Source of the DNA: Psococerastis gibbosa
Lineage: Eukaryota; Arthropoda; Insecta; Psocodea; Psocidae
Direction of reading: 5' to 3'
DNA length: 64,000 nt
Assembly (NCBI GenBank): GCA_963971405.1
Contig: OZ020491.1
Coordinates: 33,159,019-33,223,018, forward strand
The notes below the pieces were generated by a model, which was not told where the DNA came from, searched no databases, and was given only the letters and a program-made list of their open reading frames with translations. Position numbers and translations under genes: made by a program. Of this stretch, positions 41,511 through 52,602 are shown piece after piece. How positions within the stretch are numbered: position 1 is the stretch's first letter; each line of letters opens with the position of its first letter.

Positions 41511-42046
41511 CTGTATTAATTAATGTTATTTGCAGTATTGAATGGCGTAACAATCTAGTTGCGAGCAGCCGTCATCTTACAAATCATTTACCTGTATAAT
41601 GTATGTATAGGTATTATTTGTTTAGATTAAATACAATCTGAGTGGGAAAGATGTTATAAGTGTTAAAATATGTATAATAACATAAATAATAATAATAATT
41701 CGTGTATTTCTCAACATTATTGACATAACAACATATACATATGAATGAATGAAATATATATACTGAAAACAATTAGGCCTAATACACAATAATCTGTTTC
41801 TGTATTAATTAATGTTATTTGCATTATTGACTGGCGGCTCAGTCTAGTTGCGAGGAACCGTCATCTTACAAATCATATATTCCTGTATTTTTTTTAATGT
41901 ATGTAATAGTAATATTTGTTTAGATTAAATAAAATCTGAGCTGGAAACACCTTACGAGTGTTAAAATATATGAATGAATGAAACGTGTATTGAAGACAAT
42001 TGATACACAATAATTGTAAGGCCGCCCTTGGTACACCTACAGCAAT
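41511..42046. repeat. Diverged tandem duplication, period ~289 bp
   Basis: CTGTATTAATTAATGTTATT begins at 41511 and again at 41800. Both copies continue with TCTAGTTGCGAG, CGTCATCTTACAAATCAT, TTTGTTTAGATTAAATA and AGTGTTAAAATAT. The second copy ends with a repeat M segment (41966-42075). Confidence 0.75.
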
Positions 42047-42486
42047 TTTCTCTGCCCTAAAACTAAGATAAAAAATCGGTAGGGAAACATGGTAGGACTT
42101 GTCCTGGTCACCTCCGAACTAATCGTGTGACTTCACTGTGTTTCCCAAGTGGTTCGGAATCCACTATAATCAGGAGGTCCACTGTCCTATGGGCTGGCAT
42201 AGGACAGTCAAGTCGTGGTCGCTCTATGGGCCCCAATATGAGGCCTAAGTCGTTATTAACCCGACGAACACTACTACTACTACTACTAAGATAAAAAATA
42301 AAAATGAAATGATTGAATTTGATTTGTACAAAAAACTATTGCTGTGGTTGTCCCAGCAGTGAAGGAGTGTGGCCAATATTGGTGACCGTAAAGCTCATGT
42401 ATCGGAATGTATAGAGGAGCATTTCTGGTTAATGTAACGGATATTTTTGACGGTTCTGCCATCAATTTTCATGTGAAAATCGGAGT

Positions 42487-42517
<31 letters not shown>

Positions 42518-43640
42518 CTTGTAGTGGGTATACTTAGATTTTCTCTAAATGGAAAGTGGTTCCCCTTTTTTTTCATCAATATAAATAGAAGTAAGCCGGC
42601 TATTCCATTCCACTTGTCAATGTGGAATAGCCGTTTAAGACATTAAACGATTTTACGAGGGTATTCCTAGTTGTAGCTAATATTTGTTGAGTGATAAATA
42701 CATGACGTCCGCGGAAGTGTGGGAATGTCTGTCAACATTGCCGATATATTATTTTGCTTCATTCCCAGCCGGGTTTGTCACTGTAAGTTAGTCTCTGTTA
42801 GTCAGATAGGTATTGCCAGTAACTTATCAGACATGCGGGTCTCATAGGGTTTGGTTTATAGTGTGAGGTGGTTATTCAGTTGATAGTGAAAGTCGTAGTG
42901 TAGTAGCTAACGAACAGGACTTTTTAAATAAATAAATATATATATATCCATATATATATATATATATATATATATACAGTATGTATATACATTTCTGTTA
43001 AATTATACGATACAAGTAATCAACAAGAAATTGACAAGAAAGTATAAAGTAAAATCGTCAAAATATCGTCAAAATCAGGTAACTCTGTCATTGTCATTGT
43101 GCTAGTGCCTCTAGTGCCTCAGTTGAAGGAAGTGACGGGTCCCATTCCGCCACACATATTATATTCAATACTGTTTAATGAATGAGAAATAATTGTTAAT
43201 GTTAGAGGCTGGAGCCAAGTGCATCGGAATCCAGTATAATCAGGATGTCCCCTTAATAAAATGTAGTTATTTATAAATTTATTATTTGCACCCATGCTGC
43301 AGTGATAGCTGAAGCATTTGTCGAAATTTTTTATTGAGGGAAAAGAGGGACATTGAAGGATCACTAATTGACAGGAATTTGTGTCAGGGTTTAAATCCAA
43401 TTAAATCGAGAGATTTGATTGGTCATAATGTGATATCTTCTGCATCATTTAAAATATACAGATAATATAATAGCGGATTTCCGATACAGATCATGACGGA
43501 TTTCCCAACTGGATGGTTATCGTGACTTGTGTTTCCCGTGATTTGATCGGCACCCTGACGTGCTCACCGGTGACTTTACCAGTAACAAGGGCTAACAATG
43601 ACTTAGCCAGTGATGTGACCAGGAATGTGACCAAAAGAAG
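42047..43640. other. No gene; microsatellites and repeat I
   Basis: Repeat I at 42143-42190 and a diverged copy at 43216-43252, an A-run at 42494-42516, a short hairpin at 42598-42646 (GGCTATTCCATTCCACTTGT), a TA microsatellite at 42953-42975, and a LINE 3' tail at 42983-43055. No exon recognised. Confidence 0.45.
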
Positions 43641-44090
43641 AATACTTGCGCCTTTCAGTGACTTGGCTAGTGAATTAACAGATTTTGACAGTCTTCAAGT
43701 GACCTGGCTAATGAACTAACAGTGACTTATCCACCTCCACGTGACGTATTTATTAAAATGGATAATGAAGTTATCTGTGAATTAATGACCAGTGATGTGA
43801 CTAATATCTCTGTCCTGACCTGCTAGCAAATACTTGCGTCTTTCAGTGAATTGGCTAGTGCACTAACAGTGATTTAACCGCCTCCAAGTGACGTGTTTAT
43901 TAAAATGGATAATGAAGTTATATGTGACTTGATCACCAGTGATATGACAAATGACGTGACCAAGTGACAATTATACACCTACTTACCTACGTTTCTCAGT
44001 GACCTGCCTAGTGAACTACCTGCAACTTGACCACCTTCAAGTGACGTTTCTATTACAATGGATAGAGACGTTTTCTGTGAAGTTTTTGAA
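43641..44090. repeat. ~150-bp satellite, three diverged units
   Basis: The motif (C)AGTGAC.TGGCTAGTGAACTA recurs at about 43696, 43844 and 43997 (spacings about 148 and 153). It is followed each time by ACCACCTCCAAGTGACGT and TTTATTAAAATGGATAATGA. An extra partial unit starts near 43656. Within units AGTGAC words recur, suggesting an older short repeat. Confidence 0.8.
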
Positions 44091-44708
44091 AAAAAAAAAA
44101 AATATTCCCCTCTAATCATCCCGATTGCGGTCCAGTGACCAACATTTAGGACCTATGCTACTTATTCCCTTCTTAATCTAACGAGCATAATTTTCAAAAC
44201 TATATACTGTACGCATTTTAAAAGAACCGTAGATGTGCCCTATACCTATATTGTGCTTTGGACCACCCTGTATTTGTAACAGTATAAGACAGTCTTTTGT
44301 TTCCCGTTACAACAAATGTGAACTTTGCCACGAAGCAGCTCATATTACACCCCCCCCCCCCTCCTACCGCCCGTGTATCCATTAAGAGCTGTTCTCAAAG
44401 TATAGTTGGTAATAATTCATTGTGCTCTTCTTTGCTAAGAAACCACACTCCCGACTTCAACACACCGCTTATGTACAGATTTACCCAAATTGTATGACGC
44501 ATAACAAACGTTGTTTACCTAATGCTGCATTTCCAAGTACATACTGCAGGTGTCGTATTCGCTAACATTAGAAACGTTAGAATTAAACTACTGTATGTAA
44601 AGACGTGTGCTGTGTTAATCCTGGAGAGATCGCGTCTCTAATGCTGAGGTCTTGAGGCCAATGGATACAGAAACCAAGTTGCTGCTGATGGTTATGAAAC
44701 GGAAACAA
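44091..44708. other. No gene recognised
   Basis: Begins with an A-run after the satellite; a C-run at 44351-44361. Nothing else recognised. Confidence 0.35.
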
Positions 44709-44776
44709 GCGATTGGAGACGTGTCGTAACTCAACACGGGTACTAACCTACAGAGGCGACTGAAGAGGTCAATCGA
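44709..44776 (+). mobile_element. SINE-B fragment
   Basis: GCGATTGGAGACGTGTCGTA followed by GAGGCGACTGAAGAGGTCAA, the second half of SINE-B. Confidence 0.55.
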
Positions 44777-46247
44777 AAATCTCTCCCCCGAGAGAAATAG
44801 CTTCATACTAGATAGAATGGACTGTTGAAGGAAATTAAAAAAAAAAAAAAATATTACTCAAGTAAACCCCGACAACTTTTTCTGAAACCGTCCCTGGGCA
44901 GTGGTTTGGCAAAATCACTACTTCCCTTTTCATAGTAGCAGTCTCCAAGGTCCGAATTGCCAATCTTCGATAGAAGAGGCATTTAAAGAAGAAAACGTAT
45001 TTTCTTATGACTATACCCATATAGATTCGCACCAAGTAAATAAAATCGGACAGATAGTAAAGTACTCATGCATATATCTGTTGATTCCCACTTTCCGTAA
45101 GTTTACCGTCAGTTTCTCACCAGACTGTGGGAATGACCAGAGTTCTATAACGGAGAGAGGGTACATTCTTTTCCCGCCAAATTTAATATTTTTTTTAATT
45201 TCTGGGCTTACCTGATGCCACGTCTCCTATACGACCAGCCAAAAGACGTGGCAGGTGAGGCCAAAATCTGTCGCATATAGAACATTATGAATGACCCTTA
45301 GGTTCGGTCGCATTAGCTCAACCGTTGGAAAGAAACCGTATGGAATACTGGGCGGCACATCTATATTGCCCAATGCACAGCGGTGCCGGCCAGAATTATT
45401 TACCGAGATCAGTACTCAAAGATTAATTAACGGCGTGGCCATGCATTAATGGAAACATTTCTAAGTGTGGCAGCCACGACCAGTGGCGTAACATAAGGGT
45501 AGCAAGTTATGCAAGGCATAAGGGTCCCCGGCCAAAGGGGGCCCCCGCAGATTCGCAGAAAGGAAAAACAACGTAAATTTTAAAATTTTATGGGATTTTC
45601 TGAAAAAATATATAAAAATGAAAAAAATTAATTTAATAAAAGGAAATGAATGTTTAAAAACAAAATGTATTGTAATTAAAAATACAAATAAATGTAGGGG
45701 GGGGGGGCACTGCACTGTTTTCCATAATGACCCCCGAATTTGTTACGCTCCTTTGTATTCTTAAAATAATAATAATATTTGAACCGAAACCGACAGCAGA
45801 ATGCCAATATTCATTTAATTGTTATTATAAAATTTGAAGATTGGGGGAGGGGGGGGGGTTCGGACCCACCGGACCAATATAGTTTGATGCCGTTTGTTCC
45901 AGTTTCTTATTATCTTAATATTGTTTAATAAAGGAACAGAATTTGCCCCTTGAGGCTACTTGTCAGCTGTTGAGTTGCGTTATTTCGGAGTTGTATTGGT
46001 TTCCGATACTTTCCGAGTGCGGCTTCAATTCTATAACAAGTCTATACGGACTTGCCAGCAATATAGTACTATGTATTGGTTATTGGCGGAATTTCATTTA
46101 AATGCCTATCAATGTGCATTATACTATACAATGTACGTGGCAGCATACATTATAGTCGATTTATATTATATATTCTGCATTTATTACAATCTATGGAATT
46201 AGAAAACAAAGCTATAGAATTTCAACAAACAATATGTCTGTCTATTT
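44777..46247. other. No gene; small repeats
   Basis: Repeat N at 44802-44897. A possible LINE end (CQSSIEEAFKEEN) at 44957-44995. A possible old hAT-like element at 45480-45762, whose ends (CAGTGGCGTAAC and its partial complement) are only partly matching and lack an 8-bp duplication. Frames at 45960-46200 are not recognised. Confidence 0.4.
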
Positions 46248-46283
46248 CGACCTCCGCGAGTTGGGAGTTCGTAGATGGTGGAG
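46248..46283 (+). pseudogene. LINE C-terminal scrap at the start of a minisatellite
   Basis: GACCTCCGCGAGTTGGGAGT and following bases translate DLRELGVRRWW, matching the fragment at 53651-53690 (DLCELGVRRWT). Confidence 0.5.
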
Positions 46284-46360
46284 CGTGTGTTGTGGAGTGT
46301 GTCGTGGAGTGTGTTGTGGAGTGTGTTGTGGAGTGTGTTGTGGAGTGTGTTGTGGAGTTG
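46284..46360 (+). repeat. 12-bp minisatellite (GTGTTGTGGAGT)n, array 1
   Basis: About six near-perfect 12-bp units, giving a CVVE repeat in one frame and THST in another. A second array of the same unit is at 46576-46636. Confidence 0.9.
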
Positions 46361-46575
46361 TAATTATTTTTAAGAAAAGTAAAAGATGAAAAAAACGAAA
46401 ACACGTTTTCGTTTTTTTTTATGAAACACTTCCCTAATTGGTAGAACGTTTTTTATATAAAAAATAAATCAACAACGATAAATTTCTAATAATAAATAGG
46501 TAAACGCCCAATGCTTGGCTTATACACCAGACTTATAATGGATAAAAAATGGCGGATGACAATACCTGTCTAATA

Positions 46576-46636
46576 TAGAGCCATAGTGGAGTGTGTTGTG
46601 AAGTGTGTTGTGGAGTGTGTTGTGGAGTGTGTTGTT
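46576..46636 (+). repeat. 12-bp minisatellite, array 2
   Basis: About five units of GTGTTGTGGAGT with two variants. It continues into GAGCAGGTCAATGCCCATCA, which resembles the LINE end at 53740-53760 (GAAGCTCATCAAGGGCTGTA). Confidence 0.85.
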
Positions 46637-46694
46637 GAGCAGGTCAATGCCCATCAAAAGCTACAGAGGTAGATGATATCTGTCTAAGGCCCCC

Positions 46695-46822
46695 ATTCCA
46701 CATACGTACAACGTCAATGAAAATTATGAAATTGATGGTGGCAGCAGAATTTTTAGTATGTAAAAATGTCTGCTGCCACCATCAATTTCATAATTTTCAT
46801 TGACGTTGTACGTATGTGGAAT
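46695..46822. mobile_element. Perfect 54-bp-arm palindrome (fold-back MITE)
   Basis: 46695-46748 and 46769-46822 are perfect reverse complements, separated by 20 nt. The outer context TAAGGCCCCCATTCCAC / GTGGAATACCCCCCTAT resembles the ends of families D and G. Confidence 0.9.
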
Positions 46823-47200
46823 ACCCCCCTATACAGTACAGAACCATAAACAATTGAGGAGCATGAATCCAAGGGGCAAGTTGTCACCCAAAAAAAAGTT
46901 TGAGTTGTTGGTATCACTGGAATCGTCACATTGACTATGAAATCCCATCATATACATAGAAGCATTGCAGATGTTTGTCTCTCCTGCAATTTACCGTTTC
47001 AAGTGACAAATCGCCTTTTGCATAATGCTCCTCAATTATTTCTGGGCATCCCCGAAAAAAAATATTGCAAGTAAATGGATGTGAATTAGAATAGGTTTAG
47101 TTTGTTCACTTTGTATTTAGTTTTATTATTTAACTGTAATTTCTTAAACTTCAACATTTTCTCTATTTTAATTTCAATTTAAGTAATTTTAGGATTAGAT
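46823..47200. other. No gene recognised
   Basis: Unassigned AT-rich sequence. Confidence 0.35.
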
Positions 47201-47250
47201 TGAGGGGCCCATTACGGGAATGCCCAAAGGTGCCCCTCTGAACCACATTA
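47201..47250 (-). repeat. Repeat J
   Basis: Inverted match to 15201-15250 (GAGGGGCCCATTACGGGAAT, AGGTGCCCCTCTGAACCAC), followed by an AT-rich tail. Confidence 0.6.
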
Positions 47251-47713
47251 CCAATTAATTGTACAAACAAAAACAGTAAATAAATACATTTGATTTCATT
47301 TCATTTGAGTTTAAAATATAAAGTTAACAAATGCATTCACAAACTGTGGCTAAACATAGTGTTAGCTTCACACTAAGTTATCACCAACTCAACTCAAATA
47401 ATATTTTCCTTCATAACAACAACAATGTAGTCTATACATTTCTTTACTCATCCCCAAATTATCCCAAGGGACTGTGCTTGTTATTCCAAGAATTTAATTT
47501 TTTTTCATTTATTTATTTATTTACAGTGTTGTATTCTCCACGGCCATGTAAATTCATTGTAATTAAGAAGCGTTTTCCGGAAAACGCGACATCTGAGAGC
47601 GTCTTTGGGGACTATGGGACTCACTGTTGGAAAACAGCACTGTCCCGCTAAAAACGGGACGGATAGTGTTTAATATTAATTATAATATCAACAATAAAAT
47701 CGCAATTAATGAA
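47251..47713. other. No gene recognised
   Basis: The frame at 47331-47651 has no recognised domain and is partly low complexity. Confidence 0.35.
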
Positions 47714-48299
47714 AAGAACTGGTCCTCGAACAAGCTTTCCAAATTTATAAATTAGTAGATAGAGGAAATGAGTAATTTCATGGTAAATAATTTTCCTAAT
47801 GTTAAATTTCGGATATCTCGGGGGGGGGGGATTCCTCCTGACGTCACTGGAGGTGTGGTAAATTCTAGATAGGTCGGACCAACAAATAACCACACAGTAA
47901 TAATGGCAGGACCGCAATGTATTTGACCGGGAATTTTCTATAATTTCTATTTTTTCCAAACAAATTTCAACGAAACTAAATAGTTTTTTGCGATAGCAAC
48001 CTGTCCGGTTTCGTTACTCAATTTAACACCTAAAACACGCCTGAAGGTAGAAATCATCGATCGAAAGGTTTCGCAGAAAAATCATTTTTTAGTAATTTTT
48101 CATTAAAATTTAGTTATTTTTATTTTTTACCCCCAGAAGCAAACTATCAAGGGGCAAGCGACCCCCCGCATTTTATTTACATTAATAACAGCTATAATAT
48201 GTGTGAATTTAAAAGAAATCGTTGGAGTCGTTTTTGAGAAATAATTTTTTTTAGACGTTTTTTTTTGTTATTTGAGAATAAAACCCCCCAAATTGAGTT
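47714..48299 (+). mobile_element. HINE-type element, right end missing
   Basis: Starts AGAACTGGTCCTCGAACAAG (hairpin deleted), then CTTTCCAAATTTATAA and the usual body, stopping at AAACCCCCCAAATTGAGTT before the microsatellite and right stem-loop. Confidence 0.8.
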
Positions 48300-48983
48300 T
48301 ATATATTATAACTATATGGTTACAAAGTTGTAATATCATCTGCGGAGAAACCGACTAATATAATTGCTAATAGGAAACTACTGCAACTGTATCGTATATA
48401 CGGGTAATTTGGGGGGAAAAAAGTGATGAGTGCAGGCAACGAGGCATACATTATACCACACGTTATACAGTCACGATCTCGTAATAATTGGACCTGAAAA
48501 CCATTAACAAGACCTGGAAGGGCGTCAAGGTACAGTATATGTCTGTTTACTAATTATGCCTGGTACAGTATATTATGCCTGTTAGCCTCCGGGAAAATTA
48601 TATAGCTGGAGGTGTTATGATTGCCTATAGGTGTGAAAACGTCTTCATTTACTGAGAAGATTGATGAGCAAAATGGGATACAGAATCATCAACTATAATA
48701 ACATAACTTTGAAAGTTTTTTTTTCAATTTTTCAATGTCTCAGGGATATCTTTTGCAAGAGTTTCCTCTTTGTCTTTATGCAACTTGGAAATTATCTTAG
48801 GGACTGAAAGACAGTTATAATACTCTATATATTAAAAATAATATGGTAAGAGTGTATTCTACAGTACCCTTATCAGATAATGCATTCTATAAAGATCACC
48901 ATATGGAGGTTATATTGCAGTTTTATATGGTATACAGTAAATAACACTGACACTAATTTAACTTTGGTTGAAGAGGAAATAAC
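48300..48983. other. No gene recognised
   Basis: Unassigned AT-rich sequence. Confidence 0.35.
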
Positions 48984-49081
48984 GGAAATTAGAGGATATG
49001 GAAAAAAATGGAGTTGCGGGATTCGAACCCACGATCTATGCCTAACCGGAGCGTCGTCTTAACCGCTGGACCACAAGCCCC
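48984..49081 (-). mobile_element. SINE-C copy
   Basis: On the minus strand: GGGGCTTGTGGTCCAGCGGT, CTCCGGTTAGGCATAGATCG, TGGGTTCGAATCCCGCAACT, then the CCTCTAATTTCCG tail. The acceptor stem is broken at its 3' side. It generates the spurious peptide GIRTHDLCL on the plus strand. Confidence 0.7.
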
Positions 49082-49159
49082 GACAAGAACAGTATTATTG
49101 ATCTATATCCTCTGCATATGTATATACTCGTATTGATTAACCTCCTAGTTATAATATAG

Positions 49160-49219
49160 AAAATTAGAGGATGAACTGAGCTTGGCGGGATTCGAAACCA
49201 CGACCTACGCCTAACCGGC
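49160..49219 (-). mobile_element. SINE-C fragment
   Basis: Only the T arm, anticodon region and tail are left (CTTGGCGGGATTCGAAACCA; AAATTAGAGG). Confidence 0.55.
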
Positions 49220-49660
49220 AATAAACCCTTGGGTACGTTACACGGTTATATTGACCCTTGGGCAGAGGTGGTATTCAGGAATATCCTAATGCTGCCCGTA
49301 GCTTATACCTTTACCTTGTACCTAATCTCAGTGGTGGTGGAAATGAAACAACGGTTGTACCTTTCAGCAGCCAATTATAAAGTTTGAAAATGAAAGCATT
49401 AGACGGATGGAAAATGCACTGTTTAGCCTATATGACTAGTAGGCTAATTTATTCAACACAGTTGCGTCACAGAAAATTTCGACATTCGACTTGGCAGCAA
49501 TTGGCGCCTGTTTAAAATGGCGAGCGACATCTTCAGTGGACAGTACAGACTCAAATCGTCCGACCACGGCATACCAGCCCCGATATTTCTACTTCATCTG
49601 TTTAAACATACAATACCTATTTAAAATAAAAAATATAACACAGAACTAAACTTTTCTCAA
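49220..49660. other. No gene recognised
   Basis: Unassigned. Confidence 0.3.
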
Positions 49661-49730
49661 GACCGAAATTAGAGAATTTCACGAAAAAAATAATCTGGAC
49701 TGGGATTAGGTCCCACGATCTATGCCTTGA
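49661..49730 (-). mobile_element. SINE-C fragment, diverged
   Basis: GACCGAAATTAGAGAATTTC followed by GGGATTAGGTCCCACGATCT. The head is truncated. A 129-aa minus-strand frame spanning this region is not a gene. Confidence 0.5.
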
Positions 49731-50746
49731 CTTCGCTGAATATATTGTAAATCGATTATTGACATGAAAAAAAACATAGAGAAAAAACTTCACCACATAC
49801 CAGCCATTGGTGGCAATACACCAGATATGAAGAGTTAATAGAGCACGGCCCATCAGGTGGGTATTCATACTGAACTGAATGTCCCATATTGACATGAAAT
49901 ATTGAGAATGTGTTGGCCCATAATACCTGATTATAAGGAGCAAGCATACCAATAATAGGTACATACCACCCACTGGAGGCTGTACCTGTTTTCTGATATA
50001 AATCATATCAATGTTGCTCTACTTTTCGGTAATTTTTATATAATTCGGCTTTCAAGGAATAGTATAGTACTTCGATGACAGGGCGTTGGCCTATTGATGA
50101 CAATCACGGGTAATTATTCTGCTAAGGCCGCTGGGCAGTTTTTAAAATAAATTGGGTCCTGCACGCACCAAACTATACATATGAAGTATCTGCTCTTTCC
50201 AATCAATATAGGCTATAAGAGTATTCACTGTTTAAGTGGTTCGGAATCCACTATAATCAGGAGGTCCACTGTGTCAGTCAACTCCCCTTTCCCCTGAGGT
50301 GAAAGAGTACCTCAAGTTAACAAACAGACTCACCCCCCCCCTCCCCCCACCCGCCAGGCTGACAGGGCTGCTTAAAGCAGAAATGCCGAAAGCTGGCGTT
50401 AGAAACAACAACAACAACACTGTGTTGAGTTTTCTCTGAGGGAAAATAAGAAACTGAGGGAAAGTGGAAATATAGAACTCCAGTTTTTATTCGATTAGAA
50501 AAATTATAGGTTGGGTAACTGCACTTGGAGAATCGAAAATGGCCATATTTGTTGTTGTTTGCTTTTTATTTTTATTTAATTTAAAAAAGGAGATCTGCGA
50601 CAGAAATTAATTAAAAAAAATAAAAGGAAACATGTGGCAAGAGGTGGGCTACAGCTTAAGTTAATAGCCAAAGGCTATGGAGGTATTTTAATCTTTGGAG
50701 GTATGTTAGGTTAGGTTTTTCTATTTCTATGGTTGTCTGTTGTATG
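49731..50746. other. No gene; repeat I copy
   Basis: Repeat I at 50236-50273 (AAGTGGTTCGGAATCCACTA, TAATCAGGAGGTCCACTG) and C-rich low complexity at 50333-50349. Otherwise unassigned. Confidence 0.4.
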
Positions 50747-51236
50747 TTTTTTGACGTGGTAGCAGACATTTTTAGAGAGTGTAAAAACCACGTCAAAAAC
50801 ATCTACTATCACTATTGAAGTTGGTGGAATCCCCGCCTTAAGATTGATCAATGATCATACAGTAAAATCACGCGCTGCAAACAATAACAAACAAAAATGG
50901 CGTCATGGAATGTGTTAAGTACACACATTTTAATAGATTGTTTATAAAACAGTTTTCATCCATTAAACAGATAGGTGAAGGTCTATCTTACTTCGGATCT
51001 CCTACTATTATTAGGTTTTATTAAAAATAATAAGTGTACGAAGAAAACAAATACAAACAAAATTTCAAAAAACAAATGCAAACAAATTTCAAAAATTTGG
51101 CGTATACGTGTCATTAGACGAAAAGTGATAAATAGTTGAAAAAACCAGTGGAATGGCGTGTATCAATGAAAAATTCAAATTTTCGTCAATACTACATTTA
51201 CTATCACTATTGACGTAGGTGGAATAAGGACCTTAA
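50747..51236. mobile_element. MITE family G, copy 2 with altered left end
   Basis: The core matches 22190-22600. The right end reads CACTATTGACGTAGGTGGAATAAGGACCTTAA. The left part (50747-50841) contains an inverted repeat (TTTTTGACGTGG / CCACGTCAAAAA) and a family D-like end (GGTGGAATCCCCGCCTTAA), so the element is chimeric between families D and G. Confidence 0.7.
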
Positions 51237-51894
51237 ACAGCTGCAGTGTATATGTACGTATACAGTATACCTATGACAGATGTGTCAAACAAAACGTTGT
51301 AGGCTGGCGACATCTGGCGGGACAAGGGGAGCTTTGGTCAGCTGTGAGTTGACAATTGACTGAGTCGCTGACTTCCGGTGTCCCATCTCACTGTGTCCGT
51401 TCCACATCGATCCCGATATACCATAACAGCGAAAAATAAGCCGCCAACACCCGGAAATTAACAGCATAGCTTAGTTACCCGTTAAGCTAAAGAGTTTAGC
51501 TCGCAGTTAATTTTTCGACTGGTTTTTAATGAATTTGGTGTTGCCTGAGGGACCGAAATCTAAATATTTTAGAGTAGAATGACTTTCTTACATTCAGATT
51601 ACCACAGATGTTGACGAAAAACGTTTGGAAGTGCGCTTTCAGAACGACCACGGTCCATCATTCCTGATTCTACTGCTTCGTCAAGTTAAATCCGCCCTTG
51701 AAAACCTTTATAATTGTATCGAACTTGGTGAAGTTATGCTTACGCCTGTTGCATATCGTTTCCTTCTTTACCATTGCTGAGTGTGGGGTATTGTGTTCAG
51801 AAACATGGTTGACACTGTGGCTTTATAGGGTTGGGTGAACCCAGGTCCTGGGGTAGTTTTTCCTTTCGAATCTCGTACCTTAATCTTCTGTTTT
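51237..51894. other. No gene; fold-back fragment
   Basis: 51601-51690 matches the right half of the fold-back at 41091-41284 (CAGATGTTGACGAAAAACGT, GATTCTACTGCTTCGTCAA). The rest is unassigned. Confidence 0.4.
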
Positions 51895-52275
51895 ATAAAT
51901 AAATAATGCCATTTTGTTGTGTTACTTAGCGAACCTATCGGAGTTCGGGTTATATAAAGCCCTCTCTTACACCAAACTCGGTGGCAAGGTGATAGCGTGC
52001 TTGTATATGTGCGAGTCTCTGCACACCTTGCGTTCAGATGTGTGTCGTAACTCGACATAAGTACAGCTATTAGGTTACCTACTTGGCGGGGCAATTGAAG
52101 AGGTTAATCGGTTACATTCTTAAAATTGTTTGTGCGGGATAAACCTTTTATGATAAAAAAAAATTAAATTGACAAGTCCTCCGAAGCATTGCCAAAAAAT
52201 GTAGCAAGTGTGGGACTCGAATCAACAACCTTTCAGATGAAAGTCAGAGCTCGTACCACTACTGTAAATGTCCTC
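51895..52275 (-). mobile_element. SINE-A copy interrupted by SINE-B
   Basis: The tail half (51895-51982: AGCCCTCTCTTACACCAAAC on the plus strand) and head half (52176-52275, with GGGACTCGAATCAACAACCT) are separated by a plus-strand SINE-B. About 30 bp of SINE-A body at the junction is missing. Confidence 0.75.
51983..52175 (+). mobile_element. SINE-B nested in SINE-A
   Basis: Starts TGGCAAGGTGATAGCGTGCT (A-box-like), continues with ACACCTTGCGTTCAGATGTG, TGAAGAGGTTAATCGG and TTGTTTGTGCGGGATAAACC, and ends AT-rich. No target duplication recognised. Confidence 0.7.
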
Positions 52276-52362
52276 TGTTTCATAGTGGACTACGGTGATT
52301 TTCAAAAAGTACAGTAGCTCGATATTAAATTTTTTAGCTGACCTATCGACAGCAATAAGAGA

Positions 52363-52602
52363 TTGGCATCGTCCCGCATTAATCCAAAGAAAAAAAAATC
52401 AAAGAAGAAAACGTTGAAAGCAAAATTGACGAAATCAAAAAGGCAAACGCTTTCACCATTTTGTGATGTTCAGTTGGAGAAAGTCGAAACTCGAGCTGTT
52501 ATAGCTAGAGAGCATAGGTTAAATAAACCTTTCCCTCCTCTGGGAAAACAAGAAATAGGCAACGTAAGCTTCGTTTGTAAAAGAAATACAAGCTTACCTT
52601 AA
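52363..52602 (+). CDS. Unrecognised 79-aa open frame, Lys-rich N-terminus
   Basis: MASSRINPKKKKSKKKTLKA then a less biased region (VETRAVIAREHRLNKPFPPL). I do not recognise it. It does not overlap any repeat seen here, and its composition is not simple AT-rich noise, so an exon or a pseudogene piece is possible. No promoter, poly(A) signal or paralogue supports it, and it may equally be chance. Confidence 0.15.
   Translation: MASSRINPKKKKSKKKTLKAKLTKSKRQTLSPFCDVQLEKVETRAVIAREHRLNKPFPPLGKQEIGNVSFVCKRNTSLP

Noticed and set aside
42953..42975. Alternating TA/AT tract as a promoter element
   Set aside because: It is a plain dinucleotide microsatellite with no adjacent gene.
43641..44090. CRISPR-like array
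   Set aside because: Units are diverged, about 150 bp long, without constant-length spacers, and the DNA is animal. It is an ordinary satellite.
46076..46363. Cys/Val-rich repeat protein (CVVE repeats)
   Set aside because: This is a simple translation of the 12-bp minisatellite.
48880..49062. 60-aa frame ending GIRTHDLCLTGASS
   Set aside because: It is the translation of the SINE-C tRNA-like T arm and anticodon region on the opposite strand.
49617..50006. 129-aa minus-strand frame with hydrophobic stretches
   Set aside because: It overlaps a SINE-C fragment, has AT-driven composition and no recognisable motif.
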